Assembly: GCA_029215795.1 (NCBI GenBank)
Contig: JARDYH010000003.1
Span: 260,063,562-260,127,561 of the forward strand
Direction: 5' to 3'
From: Anniella stebbinsi
Lineage: Eukaryota; Chordata; Lepidosauria; Squamata; Anniellidae
DNA length: 64,000 bases
Positions 10,506-22,039 of this stretch are shown here, in pieces (position 1 is the stretch's first letter; each line of letters starts with the position of its first letter). The position numbers and the translations under genes are program-made. The notes under the pieces were generated by a model that saw nothing but the letters and a program-made list of their open reading frames with translations, was not told the DNA's origin and ran no database searches.

Positions 10506-11111
10506 GATCGTGAAGCTGCCAATTATCAGCCGCCTGCTACGGTTGTCCACAGCAAATAGCTCCCCCTTGTGGCAAACTGTCAGAACTGCAGCTTGGAAGG
10601 GAATTGCTCTCAAGCTCCGGATAGGACTCATTGTTCTTCTGACTGGCCACCTCAAGGTTCACTTTAAATTTTGGCAAACCCCATATACCACTGGAGGGGG
10701 GGGGGAGACTTATCCATGTTCATTTTTGGAATCCAATTAATACAGTGAACCAAAATACTGGTAAAACCGGATGCTCTTTACACTTCAGAATCAGCTGCCT
10801 GTTCATGTTCCTTACTCCCCTGAGAAACTTTTCTAGTCTTATAAAGACTCTTCAGGAGTTCTGCAAAATTCTTCACAGGTTTTGCCTGTGAAGGAAGAAT
10901 CCCTCCATTTTTGTTACATTTTTCCTTATGTGAAATAGCAACGCTAAATATGTAATGTGGCCCCCGCTAGGACACTCAAGGTGCTTCAGGTGGGACGACC
11001 AGTGGACTCCAATCTATAAAACCTTTAAAATGCTACGGTATCAGGAGCTCTCTGGAGCATTCACTGATTCTTCTGAAGCATGCCTGCATTGATGCTTTAA
11101 AGTTTTTCCTT

Positions 11112-11148
<37 letters not shown>

Positions 11149-11724
11149 GGGTTGGATAAAGATTTATGCTGGAACAAATGGGCTGGTGGAAATGGATTTC
11201 CCTGCTCCCTCCTTCCCATGGCAGCTACTCCAGACCTCTGAAAATGCTACGTGAAGAGTCAGGTGACCCTGCTGAATGGGCTGAGCAGACATGTATGTGG
11301 GTGGGGGGATTCCCAAGAATCAGGTAGTGGTACCTTCCATGAGAGGAGCCCTTCCTCGTAAAGAAGGAAGAACATGGGTCCAACCCCAAGGACTATAAAA
11401 ACAATTAGCTATAGAAGTCATTCCCTTACAAAATTATATTAACATCTAAAGCACCCCTTCCAATGCCCTTGGCTGACTTCAGCCGCTGAACATGCCTAAC
11501 AGGGAATGACATGCAAGCATAGGAGAGCAAAATGCAAAATATCAATATGAAAGACCCAATTTGACACCCCTTGGAAGGAAGCAGAATCCCAATTCCTCTC
11601 ATTGCTCGGAGAATCTAGTTAGGCATTACATGAAAATGGGAGACCTCTCTGCCCCAAGTGTGGAGTCAAAGGAAGGGCTATCAAATGAGGCTTCCTCAGA
11701 ACTGAAGTCAATAGCACAGCTTCA
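10506..11724. other. Unassigned intron sequence with a CT microsatellite
   Basis: It contains a CT run at 11117-11145 and a G-run at 10695-10706. No gene or transposon signature was recognised. Confidence 0.5.
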
Positions 11725-11795
11725 TTCCTTTCATGCATTTATTGAATGTCTATACCACCCCATAGCCGAACCACTCTGGGCGGTTCACCAAAATT
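11725..11795 (-). repeat. L2-clade LINE 3' tail
   Basis: TGCATTTATTGAATGTCTATACC, then CCCCATAGCCGAACCACTC and TGGGCGGTTCACCAAAATTA, are the inverted L2 3' end. Only about 70 bp remain. Confidence 0.78.
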
Positions 11796-12769
11796 AGCTT
11801 GCCGTGCTAATGTAAATGTGGACAGGGAGCATCATCAGTTGGGGGGGGGAATCACATTTCCTTACCGTCGCTTTCCCCCCGCTTCTGTCCCACAATACTT
11901 CCTCTTTCTTCACACAGGGGAAGAAAGAGAAAGTAAACAATGACCAAGTGGCCAATTCAGTGGGCATTTTTATTGTGCTGCTTCTCCTACACATAGCAGC
12001 AAATGGTGGCACATTTCATTTCATATATATATATGGGATTTACCAGGGTCTATTTTGTGACAGAAAGAAAGCAAGAACTGGGAGATACATGGGGCGTCAT
12101 CAAAAGGGCCCACGAAAGTCCGTAAGTGGGGAGTAGCAAGTGTAACGCCCGTCTGATGATGCTCAGGGTTTCACTGAATATTCCATTTTCTTTTACCCAC
12201 AAGATTGGTGGAGTATCAGTTCTCCTGAGAGTGATTCCTATGTGGTGTGCATGTTTTTTGTATGTTTGTTTGTTTGTTTTTAAATCCTACCCACCAGAAA
12301 CATTACATCAATGGCCAGTAGTCCAAATTTCAATTTCTATCAGATTGTTGTTACTGCTGCCATCATGAAAATGTATTGTCATTTATTGTACAGATAGGTT
12401 AGACAAACAGACGGGTTAAATTGTGTCAGTACATTGGTCCATATCAGCCAGTACTGTCTAATGCTGATTGGAAATGGCTCCCCAATTTCACCACCCTATG
12501 TACAGATGATAAAATTGAGGGAGGACATGATGGTGGGTTTCAGGGTGGTGGAAGGAATGGTGGGGCTGGGTGAAAGGGGGGCCTTATTGGTGGTGAGGAT
12601 CTCCTTGACAGTCACCTATAACCACCACCCACCCACCCACCCAAAATGCCCCTCAAAATGATGCTACATCATGACACAGTGTTATTCTGAGTGATATCCA
12701 GGCGCAAATACAGAGGCCACTAGGAAGAACAGAATGTGTACAGTTCAAAGATGTGCAGGACCGATGTGC
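11796..12769. other. Unassigned intron sequence
   Basis: It includes a CACC-repeat (12625-12642) and a TGTT-rich tract near 12265. No gene was recognised. Confidence 0.5.
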
Positions 12770-12930
12770 ATGTTTGGAAAACTATGCAAGAAAATACAGA
12801 TGGATTTCCATGCGAAAAGGAAAGGAAATAAAGCTCACAATCTGATCCGGACGCGCATCGGAATGAGCTTCGAGATGGAATTCAGAGAACCACCGTGAGC
12901 TCAAGTTTTGCTCATCTGCCCTGGCCCTCT
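12770..12930 (-). mobile_element. Fragment of the 59402-type MITE
   Basis: TTCCATGCGAAAAGGAAA, CAATCTGATCCGGACGCG and CGAGATGGAATTCAGAGAAC match in order the segment at about 59705-59790 of the complete element. Both ends are missing. The strand is arbitrary. Confidence 0.6.
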
Positions 12931-13022
12931 CAGGCCAGAGCAACCTGTGTGGCCTAGAGATTATTATTTTCAAGGACGGGTCAAGCTTGTGACTTTTCTT
13001 CTCACTCTGAGTACTTTAACAT

Positions 13023-13500
13023 GGGCCCTTTCTAAGGGTGTAGAGGGAGGGCCTGGGGGCGATCCCAGACTTACTTGCTTCTGAGATCATTGCCCAGTTT
13101 CTACACAGGAGTGTGAAATCCTGGAAGCAAACAGGACGTCACGCTCGTTGCGCCTGCCATTTTTTTCAAATGACGAAAGCGGGAGCGCACTCGCGGGCCG
13201 ATGCAATTGTAAGTTTAAAAAAATTGAAAAATCCCATACCCCTAACTCGCTCCCCCCACCCTCGATGTCATTCCCTCTTGCTGACCCCCACTACTCGCAG
13301 GGAAGAGGGAAGAAGCTGGGACGGGCACCCACACCGCCCACGGTCCTTGGGATTGTCCCGGGACCCAGGGGAAATCGGGTTTTCCCAGGGTTTCTTAATC
13401 CCTGGGAAAACCCATGCCTGTCCCCACCCTGTGCATCATTTGAACACCCAGGGAGCACCCAGGGACAACCCCAGGGGAAAAAGCCGGTGTAGAAACGGCC
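13023..13500 (+). mobile_element. MITE family D, copy 1
   Basis: It begins GGCCCTTTCTAAGGGTGTAG, with the GTGTAGAGGGAGG subterminal block and the GATCCCAGACTTACTTGCTTC hairpin. It ends GTGTAGAAACGGCC. Four other copies share this order, including the CCCAGGG-rich right half. The 114- and 223-codon frames through it are chance, since the same sequence is read in different frames in other copies. Confidence 0.82.
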
Positions 13501-14460
13501 ATAGTCCCTTTACACTGCCACAGTACATTACATCCCCCAAAGTTTCCGTTCCATACCTTCTCATCATTCGTCATGTTAACGATATTGACACCCATCTCTG
13601 TGGGCAGCCGTATTTCATGTCCTCCATTCTCAGAAACGAGTGCTCTGATGCTCCATCGTACACCTGGAAATTCAGTTGTCCCGTCATTGGGACTGAAGCA
13701 GCAGCTCCTGACATTTTAAGGTATTTCTTTTTCCTAAGTGGTATTATGTTCTTTCTATTCTTGAAGTGCTGTTTCAAAGGCTAAATAACAAAGGGGCCGT
13801 TTCTTCCCTTCCCCTCGGAAAACGCTGGCCCGTTCTCATTACTCTGGACTGGAGCCTTTTGATTATATCACCAGTGTTCCAGACGTCCACCTTTCATGAT
13901 AGGCCCAAGAGGGTCCATTGAGAGGGCTCTGATGGAGGCCTGACAGCTAAAATGGGGCCAACACAATCATGAATAATACACAGGACCTGAAGGCTAAAAA
14001 TAATAAAAAGTAAACGGACCTTGACTTTAAAATAAAAATGAACGAGGGACCGTAAGCACCACTATTGAAGGGCAACCAAAGGGGAATCTGGGTAGAGTGG
14101 TGCAGTAAAATCAGAACAAGCCCCCATGGTACATGTCAGTAAATACAAAAAAAGAGGTTAGGGAGGGGAAAGGGGGGGAGGATAAAAACCAGAAGGCATT
14201 GCAAAGTGCACGGCAATGGAAAATTGCAATTCCTTCAGCATCTAATACGTTTGAGACAAGAGCATAATACAAGCTCTGCATCCTCAGGGGAGGCTTATCA
14301 AAGGAAATTGTATATTGTAAGGGGGATTCTTTAATAAGAAATGTTTTTTTTCACAGAGCTGGTGGATTATTATACGTAGCATAGCCGGCTCGGAGTTCTG
14401 AACAGGCAGGCCTTTTTGTGAATGAACGGTTTCACCAATGAATGCACAAATACAAGGTCT
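13501..14460. other. Unassigned intron sequence
   Basis: AT-rich sequence with no recognised repeat. Confidence 0.5.
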
Positions 14461-14468
14461 ACAACCTA

Positions 14469-14788
14469 TAGGGTGATCAGATAAAATCCAGGTCAGGGCT
14501 CATGTAACTTTAACAGTTGTAGAGCAAAGGGAATTTCAGCCAGTGTCATTTGTATGCAATTAGTTCCTGGTGATATTCCCTTTTCATCACAACAGTTAAA
14601 GTTGCAGGGGCCCTGCCTTCTTTTGTATATGGTCACTCTAGTATAGTGCCTGCACCTTTAACTGTTGTGATGAAGAGGGAATATCACCAGGAACTAATTG
14701 CATACAAATGACACTGGCTGAAATTCCCTTTTCTCTACAACTGTTAAAGTTACACGAGCCCTGACCTGGATTTTATCTGGTCAGCCTA
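14469..14788. mobile_element. hAT-type fold-back MITE, subfamily C, with target duplication
   Basis: A 320-bp complete copy with ends TAGGGTGATCAGATAAAATC and ATTTTATCTGGTCAGCCTA. It is flanked by the exact 8-bp repeat ACAACCTA (14461-14468 and 14789-14796). The two arms pair along nearly their whole length. Confidence 0.95.
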
Positions 14789-14812
14789 ACAACCTAGGTC
14801 TACAACATTTTC

Positions 14813-14842
14813 AAGTGTGTGTGTGTGTGGGGGGGGGGGGGG
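14813..14842. repeat. GT and poly-G simple repeat
   Basis: A GT run followed by about 14 G residues. Confidence 0.9.
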
Positions 14843-15184
14843 TGACCAGGACCCAATTTCAAGGAGGTGGCTGTCAACCCCCTGAACTCTCCTTTCACTA
14901 AAAGTCATGGTCAGACCAATCAGGAAGGGAACAGAAGATGCCAGGAACTGAGAGGCAGGAAACTACCCTGCTGTAGGATTTGCTGTGCCACAGCAAAATG
15001 GCAGAATAATTTCCCAGGAGTAGACACTCAAACCATCCCTTATGCAAACCAACAGAGATATCTCCTTCATTGGTTTCCACCACAGAGTGACTTCAGGGAC
15101 TGCACCAAGCCCGTAGAAGGCAAGCAGAATCATGGCTGGAGAGATCCAATCACACCTCTCCTACATCCTGTCATGTGTAGTATG

Positions 15185-15403
15185 GTCCTAACCCTGATCT
15201 GCTTCACAGGATGGTTGTAAGGATCGCCACAAGGTGATGTATGTGAAGCAGCTTGAACATTAGTAGTGGTGTAGTAGTAGTAGTAGCAGTGGTGGTAGTA
15301 GTTGTAGAAGAGATGGTAGTGATAAACCACTTAGATATTTCATTATGTTAAGAGCTGTATTAGCATTAAAATAATAAATAAATAAATAAATAAATAAATA
15401 AAT
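15185..15403 (+). repeat. SINE 3' half (MIR/CORE-like) with simple-repeat tails
   Basis: CTGATCTGCTTCACAGGATGG, then TTGTAAGGATCGCCACAAGG and TGTATGTGAAGCAGCTTGAA, resemble the 3' half of the SINE at 30905 (its CTTCCAGGGTTGTTG part). It is followed by TAG repeats at 15261-15305 and an AAAT run at 15371-15403. Confidence 0.5.
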
Positions 15404-16499
15404 GGTAGCATTGGTATCAAATTAACGATGTCCCAAAATCTGAAAGTGAAATTATAGAAATTGAAAGCTAACCCTGCATCCATTAAGATACACACATGTC
15501 TTGTCTTGAGACATACTTTTAGAAGAAGGGGTGGGTGAGGAATCATCAGAGACAACCCCTCCTCCAATTTACATAAGAACTATTTCTTAAGTGTTTACTG
15601 GATATCGCCATTGGAAATCAATCCTTCTAATAGGCTGGAGCCCGTATGGGATGTGACAACAGCATTCGTAGTTAAAGAACATGGAAAAATCAATAGGCCA
15701 ATGAGGGACAGGAAGACTTGCCAAAGAGAATCAGACCCACAGTCTGTCAGATTAAGTAGCCTTTACTCAATACTGGTGGAAACCTGATGCTGGGGGAAGA
15801 AGTGGAAAGACCTGAAGGGCCCAGATTTTTCTAAGTTGTACTGCTTTGGGATATAGTTGGGAGGTTGGATGTTTCAGTGCTTCCTTGGAGGGGGCCAGAA
15901 ACTCCCTGCACATAGAAAAATAGCATGTCAGAAAGAAGACTAGGCTGTATCTTGTCCCCTTTAATTATTTGATTTTCTTCATGCAGGGAGGAGAGAGTGT
16001 GTTTGAGAGAGCACATTCTTCCACACCATCACCTTGTACGGCAAAGCCGTTATTAGTTGATATTAGGTAATGGTCTAAAACTGGACTCAACTTGAGCTTT
16101 AACCCAGAGACTGCAACAGGGATCTTGGGTTGGATAACAGGCACTCCAGGATTGGGCTAAAGACCCCTACGAACCTATCTTTACCTTGACAATATGAACA
16201 GATAGCAATACAGAATATTTTCATGGACAAAAGCTGGATGCCATTGACAAAGGCAGATACTCATGTATTGTAAAACTCTGCTCCTCTTCAAAACCATTCC
16301 ACCCTGCCTGGTGGGAGGACAAAAGCTTACCTTGCATTCTGCAAATGCTATACATGCCAAGGGAGACCTCTTGAGAAGTTGTCTAGGTTCAAAGTTCACA
16401 CGTTACCCAACCTTGCCTCAACTGCCTGTTCCCATTACACTCAAAGACGGAGGGACGTGCTTTAGCGAGACACCGCCATCACCAGGTTAATAAAAAAAC
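15404..16499. other. Unassigned intron sequence
   Basis: Nothing recognised. Confidence 0.5.
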
Positions 16500-17110
16500 A
16501 CCCTTTGCTAAGTTTAGATCATTTTGACAGGTCAATATGTGCCAGAGACTGCAGTCCTTTTTTATTTTTATCTCCAGCTCTTTTGTGGCTGGTTTTCTTT
16601 CTGTCATGATTACATCTCATTTTGAGGTAATTTATCTCCACCGAGCGTCGGAACGAAGGCAAAATATAAAACAGAAAGGACCACACCAAGTTGAAGCTTT
16701 TGCATGGAAGAGGAAGAAAAGCTTTCTGAATCATGAACTCCACTAACTAGGGTAATCAAGTTTTCATCAAGTTGTAACTCGGGAGATTAGGAGATTGCTG
16801 GTGCATTACTCTAGAAATCAAATCTGATTAACATTTAATTGCAGTGCTGTGCCTAGGTATTAATTAGGTGTATTTTTCTAGGAGTCATAAATAGTTATTA
16901 AAGCAAAAAAGCCGGAATAATTTCAAAATTAGCATAAACAGAATAGCACACTTGAAAAGGAAGCGGTGGCAATAACGGATGGACCTTGTGAAAACAGATG
17001 AAACGGGCAGCTAATTAACATGTTAATTTCCATATACTTCTCCCCATCCAAGGAGAGCCTATTTGCCTGCAGGTTTTACACAACCGGCTGTTCCCCTGAA
17101 ATGATTTTGT
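16500..17110. other. Apparently single-copy AT-rich block
   Basis: No part of this block resembles any repeat family in the window, and it has low simple-repeat content and long TTAAT/ATTAAC tracts. It is listed as a possible conserved non-coding block by exclusion only. Confidence 0.25.
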
Positions 17111-17391
17111 GGGGTGCAAATTCAAATTTCAGAAGTAGATGGAGAGTAAGAGATGAGCTTGTCCCAATTCCCGCAATGCCCCTGATGTAGCATCATAATG
17201 GGACGCTGCAGGGATTTTCAAATGGTGGGTAGATTGCAACTTGCCACTGCTAGGTAAAACCAAGCTGGGGAGAACGGGCAAGAGACTGGGCCTAATCCAG
17301 ACCATAATTCAGCATCAGTGGGCCCTCAACAGCTGGGATGCTGGGTTTTACCTTTAGCCACTGAAAAATCTCCTACTTCTTTAGGGTGATT

Positions 17392-17691
17392 ATATGGGAA
17401 GGAGGACAGGGCTCCTGTATCTTTAACAGTTGTATAGAAAAGAGAATTGTAGCAGGTGTCATTTGAATGCATGAGGCACCTGGTAAAATTCACAACAGTT
17501 GAAGCTGCAGGAGCCCTGCCCTCTTTTGTATCTGGTCAAGAGGACAGAGCTCCTGCAGTTTTAACTGTTGTGATAAAGAGGGTATTTCACCGGGTGCTGC
17601 AAGCATACAAATGACACCTGCTGAAATTCCCTTTTCCATGCAACTGTTAAAGACACAGGAGCCCTGTCCTCCTTTCCATATGGTCACCCTA
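17392..17691. mobile_element. hAT-type fold-back MITE, subfamily A
   Basis: The ends are TAGGGTGATTATATGGGAAG and TTTCCATATGGTCACCCTA. The left arm carries a deletion next to the GGTAAAATTCACAAC segment. No exact target duplication is seen. Confidence 0.9.
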
Positions 17692-18748
17692 ACTTTGTTA
17701 AAGTTCCTGTCACCCTCTTGTTCACAGCTTTCCTTCGTATCCTCCAGCATTTCACAGATGACAATAGGGCCTCATTTCCTTTCCATTTGTTTCCCTTCTA
17801 ACGCCTGAAATTGAAATTGTAAATTCTCGGAGACAGGGAGCTCACCATTTTACTTAGGTTTCTTTATGAAGCACCGGCCTTAAATCTGTGAATTGCCACT
17901 AAGAAGGGACACAAATCCAGTCCTAGGATCATCATATTAATCCAGCAATAGGCAATTCAGTATGTTTTAAAAGGATTTTTTTAAAAAAAGAGGAAGCCTA
18001 CTCAGACTGCATGATATCTGATGCTTTGGTTTGTCATTCCACTGTAAGTCCTATATTTAAATTGCACAATGCAATTCTATGTAAAATAATATTATTAATA
18101 ATAATGGATGGAACTGAGCATGCAATGGTGTCATGAGGGTTGTACTATCACTATTTCCCCCACTCCCATCCTCCACTCCACAACCTAACACCAACAGATA
18201 TTTTAAGACGGGAGGATGGTGTAATGCAGAAAAAGCCCTTTGCAGCTTGCCATTTACCTCCAAGGGTGAAGCAGAAGATGATTAAATCAGGTGTAACCGT
18301 CGATTACACTCCACCAACTCAGCCCATTTATGATTTGCAACACAATTGCAAGCAACAACCACATCATCACCATAAATATATTTGTATTCATAATGCTTGA
18401 GACAGGCCCAGTCTTCTACAGCGGAGAGACCCCACTGTATAGGGATGTGCAATTATCGGGCCGATAAACGAATATAATAACACAGGCGAGAACGTACAAA
18501 GTCTTCTTTGTGGGGGGGATACGTGCATTCTTGAGAATATCTCAGTTTGGGGGGAGATACAAAGGTTTCCGACAAGTACAACTAGTTACTTCTCTGTGTC
18601 ATCGTCACTGTATTCCCTAGAGAGAAGAAGTACTCATCCCCCAAACACAGAAAAAACAGTGCCATCTCAAATCTGTATGCTAAAAAAATGATAAATAAGC
18701 ACTGAAGAGTAAAAGTTATTGGAGAAGGTGAAAATGGTGGTCAACAGA
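17692..18748. other. Unassigned intron sequence
   Basis: At about 18440 the words TAGGGATGTGCA occur. They match the end of the hAT elements at 21786 and 59402, but no partner end was found. The rest is unrecognised. Confidence 0.4.
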
Positions 18749-19284
18749 GGCCCTTTCTACACCTAAGGGTGTAGAGGGAAGGCCTGGGGACGATCTCAGA
18801 CTTACCGGCTTTCGAGATCGTCCCCCTCTTTTCAAACAGGGAGTGTGGTGTCCCCGCTTCCTCTCAGGATGTCATGCTGTCGTGCCCGCCATTATTATTT
18901 TTTTAAAGAAAGGATCTGAAAAGCACACTTGCGCTCCATCGAAAACATAAGTCTTTTTTGTTTCGTTTTTTAAACAAAATTGCCCCCCTCAGCTATCCTG
19001 GAAATGGCGGCCTTGCTTCCCCCCCTCTCCTGATGGGCACGGAGCCACCACGTGCAGCTCCATGCCCGTCTCAGGTGCCCACTTACTCGCACCAGGCGGA
19101 ACGGGCACCCACACCTACTGCGGTCTTGGGACATTCCCGGTACCACAGGAAGTATCAGGTTTTCCCAGGGATTCTTTATCCCTGGGGAAACCCGTGCCCG
19201 TCCCCCCCTGCCCCCGGGAGTCCCTGGACGCCCCAGGAGCAGCCAGGGATGTTCCTGGGGGAAAAATCCAGTGTAGACACAGCC
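18749..19284 (+). mobile_element. MITE family D, copy 2
   Basis: It begins GGCCCTTTCTACACCTAAGG and ends GTGTAGACACAGCC. The TCTACACCTAAGGGTGTAGA hairpin lies just inside the left end. GATCTCAGACTTACCGGCTT and its inverse form the second hairpin. This is the best copy for defining the left end. Confidence 0.85.
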
Positions 19285-19849
19285 AGAGAGTGTATGTCAA
19301 TGTCTTCATTGAGCTATCCACCACAGCCCTGAACTGGCTGTGTCCAACCAGGAACAAGATCTCATTTGGTAGTGGTGGATAGCTTACTGCAGGAGTGGGA
19401 ACCCATTATCTGCCTAAAGGCTACCAATTTTCATTCCTGATCTGCTACCATCTCTTCATAATTTCTCTGCAAGGTACAACAATGTTCAAATACATATAAA
19501 TAAATAAATCCACCACCACTACCGCCCCCTCCCCCCCCCAGCAACAACACTTTATGCAAGTCCTCCTGGAACGAATATCATCTCCAGTCAAATGCGGTAC
19601 AGGTTTCCATTTTTATTGTGCTAGCTAGCTTTACTCTGAAGCTGCCACCGTTGCAGCTGTAGAGAAGAAGGGCATGCCAATTGAGCTGGTCAGCTGCGCT
19701 GGAGAAGCAGAGCTGCCCAGGGAGGGCAAGGGGCTCATTTGCTAAGATAGCATGTGGTCTCTTCCCTTGAAGGGTCTGAGTGGAAATGGTTGCTCTTACT
19801 GGCTGTGGTGCCTGAACTTAAGAAAACAACAACAAGACAATTCTAACTG
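19285..19849. other. Unassigned intron sequence
   Basis: It contains an AAAT run (about 19496-19510) and a poly-C run (19530-19538). Confidence 0.45.
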
Positions 19850-20236
19850 TGACAGGGCAGGATAAGAAACAGCCAGAGACGCCTGCAGCTGCCTTATCTC
19901 CTGCTGCACTGGGGCTGCCAATTAGTTTCCGGGCGAAGTATAAAGCGTTGGTTATTACCTTTAAAGCCCTACATGGTTTGGATCCAGGTTACCTGCAGGA
20001 TCGCCTTCTCCCGTATAATCCGCCCCGCACACTCAGGTCCTCTGGGAAGAATTTACTCCAATCAGCCAGAACTAGGATGACGAGTGTTACCCAGAGGACC
20101 TTTTCTTCTGCCGCTCCCAGACTGTGGAGTGGCCTGCCGGGAGAGATTCGACAACTCAGCAGTCTTTTTGAATTTAAGAGAGCCGTGAAGACTGATCTCT
20201 TCCAGCAGGCCTACCTAGTTGAACTTTAAGATGTTT

Positions 20237-20241
<5 letters not shown>
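19850..20241 (+). pseudogene. L2-clade LINE 3' end, ORF2 C-terminus
   Basis: A 126-codon frame (19849-20229) reads LPISFRAKYKALVITFKALH, then GLDPGYLQDRLLPYN, TFSSAAPRLWSGLPGEIRQL and FEFKRAVKTDLFQQAY. This is the conserved tail of L2-clade ORF2. The frame is open to a TAA, so the copy is relatively young. Its 3' untranslated part is split by the opposite-strand copy at 20242-20777 and resumes at 20778. Confidence 0.88.
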
Positions 20242-20274
<33 letters not shown>

Positions 20275-20777
20275 TTATTTCTTACCCGCCTCTCCGTCTG
20301 GATCGAGGCGGGGAACAACAACATGATAAAATACATAAAACTGATTAAAACATGACACATATTATTAAAACTGCATAAAAATCCTAAAACATCCTAAAAA
20401 CATCCTTAAAACATTCTAAAATTTCACTGGATATGCCTGCTGGAAGAGAACAGTCTTTATGGCTTTCTTAAATTCTAAAAGACTGTTAAGTTGATGAGTC
20501 TCCTCCGGCAGGTCATTCCACAGTCTGGGAGCGGCAGAAGAGAAGGTCCTCTGGGTAACGGTTGTCAGCCTAGTCTTGGCCGACTGCAGTAAGTTCTTCC
20601 CAGAGGACCTGAGCGTGGGAGAAGGTGATCCCGTAGGTAACCTGGACCCAAACCATGTAGGGCTTTAAAGGTAATAACCAACACTTTATACTTCGCCCGG
20701 AAACTAATTGGCAGCCACTGGAGCGATTTTAAAGCTGGCATAATATGGTCACCCCTAGATGTACCCCTAGTTTTATT
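20242..20777 (-). pseudogene. L2-clade LINE 3' end inserted into the plus-strand copy
   Basis: On the minus strand it encodes LQWLPISFRAKYKVLVITFK, then ALHGLGPGYL and, after a frameshift, the same C-terminus as its neighbour. Its 3' tail is the AAT run at 20238-20272, preceded by the CCGCCTCTCCGTCTGGATCG block. The 10-bp word TGTTTTTAAT flanks it at 20232-20241 and 20778-20787, the expected target duplication. It therefore landed inside an older copy of the same family. Confidence 0.85.
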
Positions 20778-20873
20778 TGTTTTTAATGTTTTGTCTTTGT
20801 ATTTATATTTATTGTGGTTCCCCACCTCGATCTAGAGTGAGCGGTGGGTAAGAAATAAATAAATAAATAAATA

Positions 20874-20922
<49 letters not shown>
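20778..20922 (+). repeat. 3' remainder of the interrupted L2 copy, with an ATT run
   Basis: TTCCCCACCTCGATCTAGAG and GTGAGCGGTGGGTAAGAAAT are the plus-strand L2 3' end, followed by AAAT units and then ATT repeats (about 20870-20922). Confidence 0.8.
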
Positions 20923-20926
<4 letters not shown>

Positions 20927-20963
20927 GATGGCTCTCTGGCTTTGAATCTGGCAACCTGATACT

Positions 20964-21335
20964 TAGGAACATAGGAAGCTGCCTTCTACGACTATTGGTC
21001 CATCTTTAACCTAGCATTATCTACACCAGTGGTCTTTAACTGATCCAGACCTGAGACCTACCTCAGACTCCCAACCTGCAACATGGGACCCAGGCCCAAC
21101 TTTTCTCCATGCCCAGCGCAACAGCAACAGCTTTGTCGCAATCCATCTGGAACTCACAACCCACTTTGGGTCACGACCCATCGGTTGAAGGCCACCGGTC
21201 TACACTGACTGGCAGCGACTCTCTAGGGCTTCAGGCAAAGGCTTTCTCAGCCCTACCAGGAGATATCGGGGATCGAGCCTGGGACCTTCTGCATGCAAAG
21301 GATGTACTCTGTCCTACTGAGCTACGGTCTCTTGG
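20964..21335 (-). repeat. tRNA-Ala-derived SINE, split by a hAT MITE
   Basis: On the minus strand the head reads GTAGCTCAGTAGGACAGAGT (box A), with CTTTGCATGCAGAAGG (Ala-type anticodon arm) and GGCTCGATCCCCGAT (box B). The body with CAGTGTAGAC, TGGACCAATAG and GAAGGCAGCTTCCTATG follows. It resembles a tRNA-Ala(TGC) gene fused to an unrelated tail. A MITE interrupts it at 21027-21197. Confidence 0.85.
21027..21197. mobile_element. hAT-type MITE inserted in the SINE
   Basis: A 171-bp insert. The ends CAGTGGTCTTTAACTGAT and the inverse of CGGTGGCCTTCAACCGAT agree at 14 of 18 bases. It is flanked by ATCTACAC (21019-21026) and GTCTACAC (21198-21205), an 8-bp target duplication with one change. 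Removing it restores the SINE. Confidence 0.85.
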
Positions 21336-21777
21336 CTTGATTAAGTGAATCACGGTGGTTTCTAAACAAAGCTGGGGTGGGTGGGGTGCTAGTCCTAGCA
21401 AGGATAAGGTTCTTATCTTCTCCCCACTCCAACAACGCAAGTAAAAGCAAAGGGTGCTGCAAGCCCCTGCAGATTTGTCTGCCTGTGATGGCTGCACCAG
21501 AGAAAGGGAGTTGGCTCCTTTCTCTGTGCTCCAAATAAGACTGAAGAGGACTCAGTGTCATGCCTTTGCTCATGGGGTGGGGGAGGGGCTGTATGAATCG
21601 GCTTCATCCAGCAACATCCTTCCTCCAAGCCATCAGTCCATCGCTATGCTGGTCTGTGTGTTCAGGAGGGCCATGTGACCTACTTTGCAGAGGACAGTCC
21701 TCTATTTGAATGTGTCCTTTCTTTGAAGGTTTTAGTTGTATGTGCATGTATGTTTTAACATTTTATAATATATTCCT
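21336..21777. other. Unassigned sequence with a shared GGCCATGTG block
   Basis: The tract at about 21660-21730 (GGGCCATGTGACCTACTTTG, CAGAGGACAGTCCTCTATTT) is repeated at 29045-29110. AGAGGACAGTCCTCT is itself a perfect small palindrome. The rest is unrecognised. Confidence 0.45.
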
Positions 21778-22039
21778 GTTTTTATTAGGGATGTGCACTG
21801 GATCGGACCCGATCCACGATCCGAGTCCGGTCCAGTGGGAAATCGGATAAATTATCCGATTTCCGATCCCGCAGCTGGATCGGCCGATCCAATCCGAACC
21901 GGTCCGAAAAAGCTCCGAACCGGTTCGGCGGATCGGCGGATCGGCGGGCGCCCACTGGCGCCCACCGCCGCTTCCATTGGCGGGCGCCAGCGGGCGCCCG
22001 CCGATGAAAGTGGACAGCGGGGGGGGGGAGGAGGGGGGC

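Noticed and set aside
13113..13784. 223-codon open frame
   Set aside because: It lies mostly within MITE family D, and other copies of the family do not keep the frame.
21310..21335. A possible tRNA-Ala gene on the minus strand
   Set aside because: The box A and box B words belong to a SINE. The acceptor stem does not pair and the body of the SINE follows directly.
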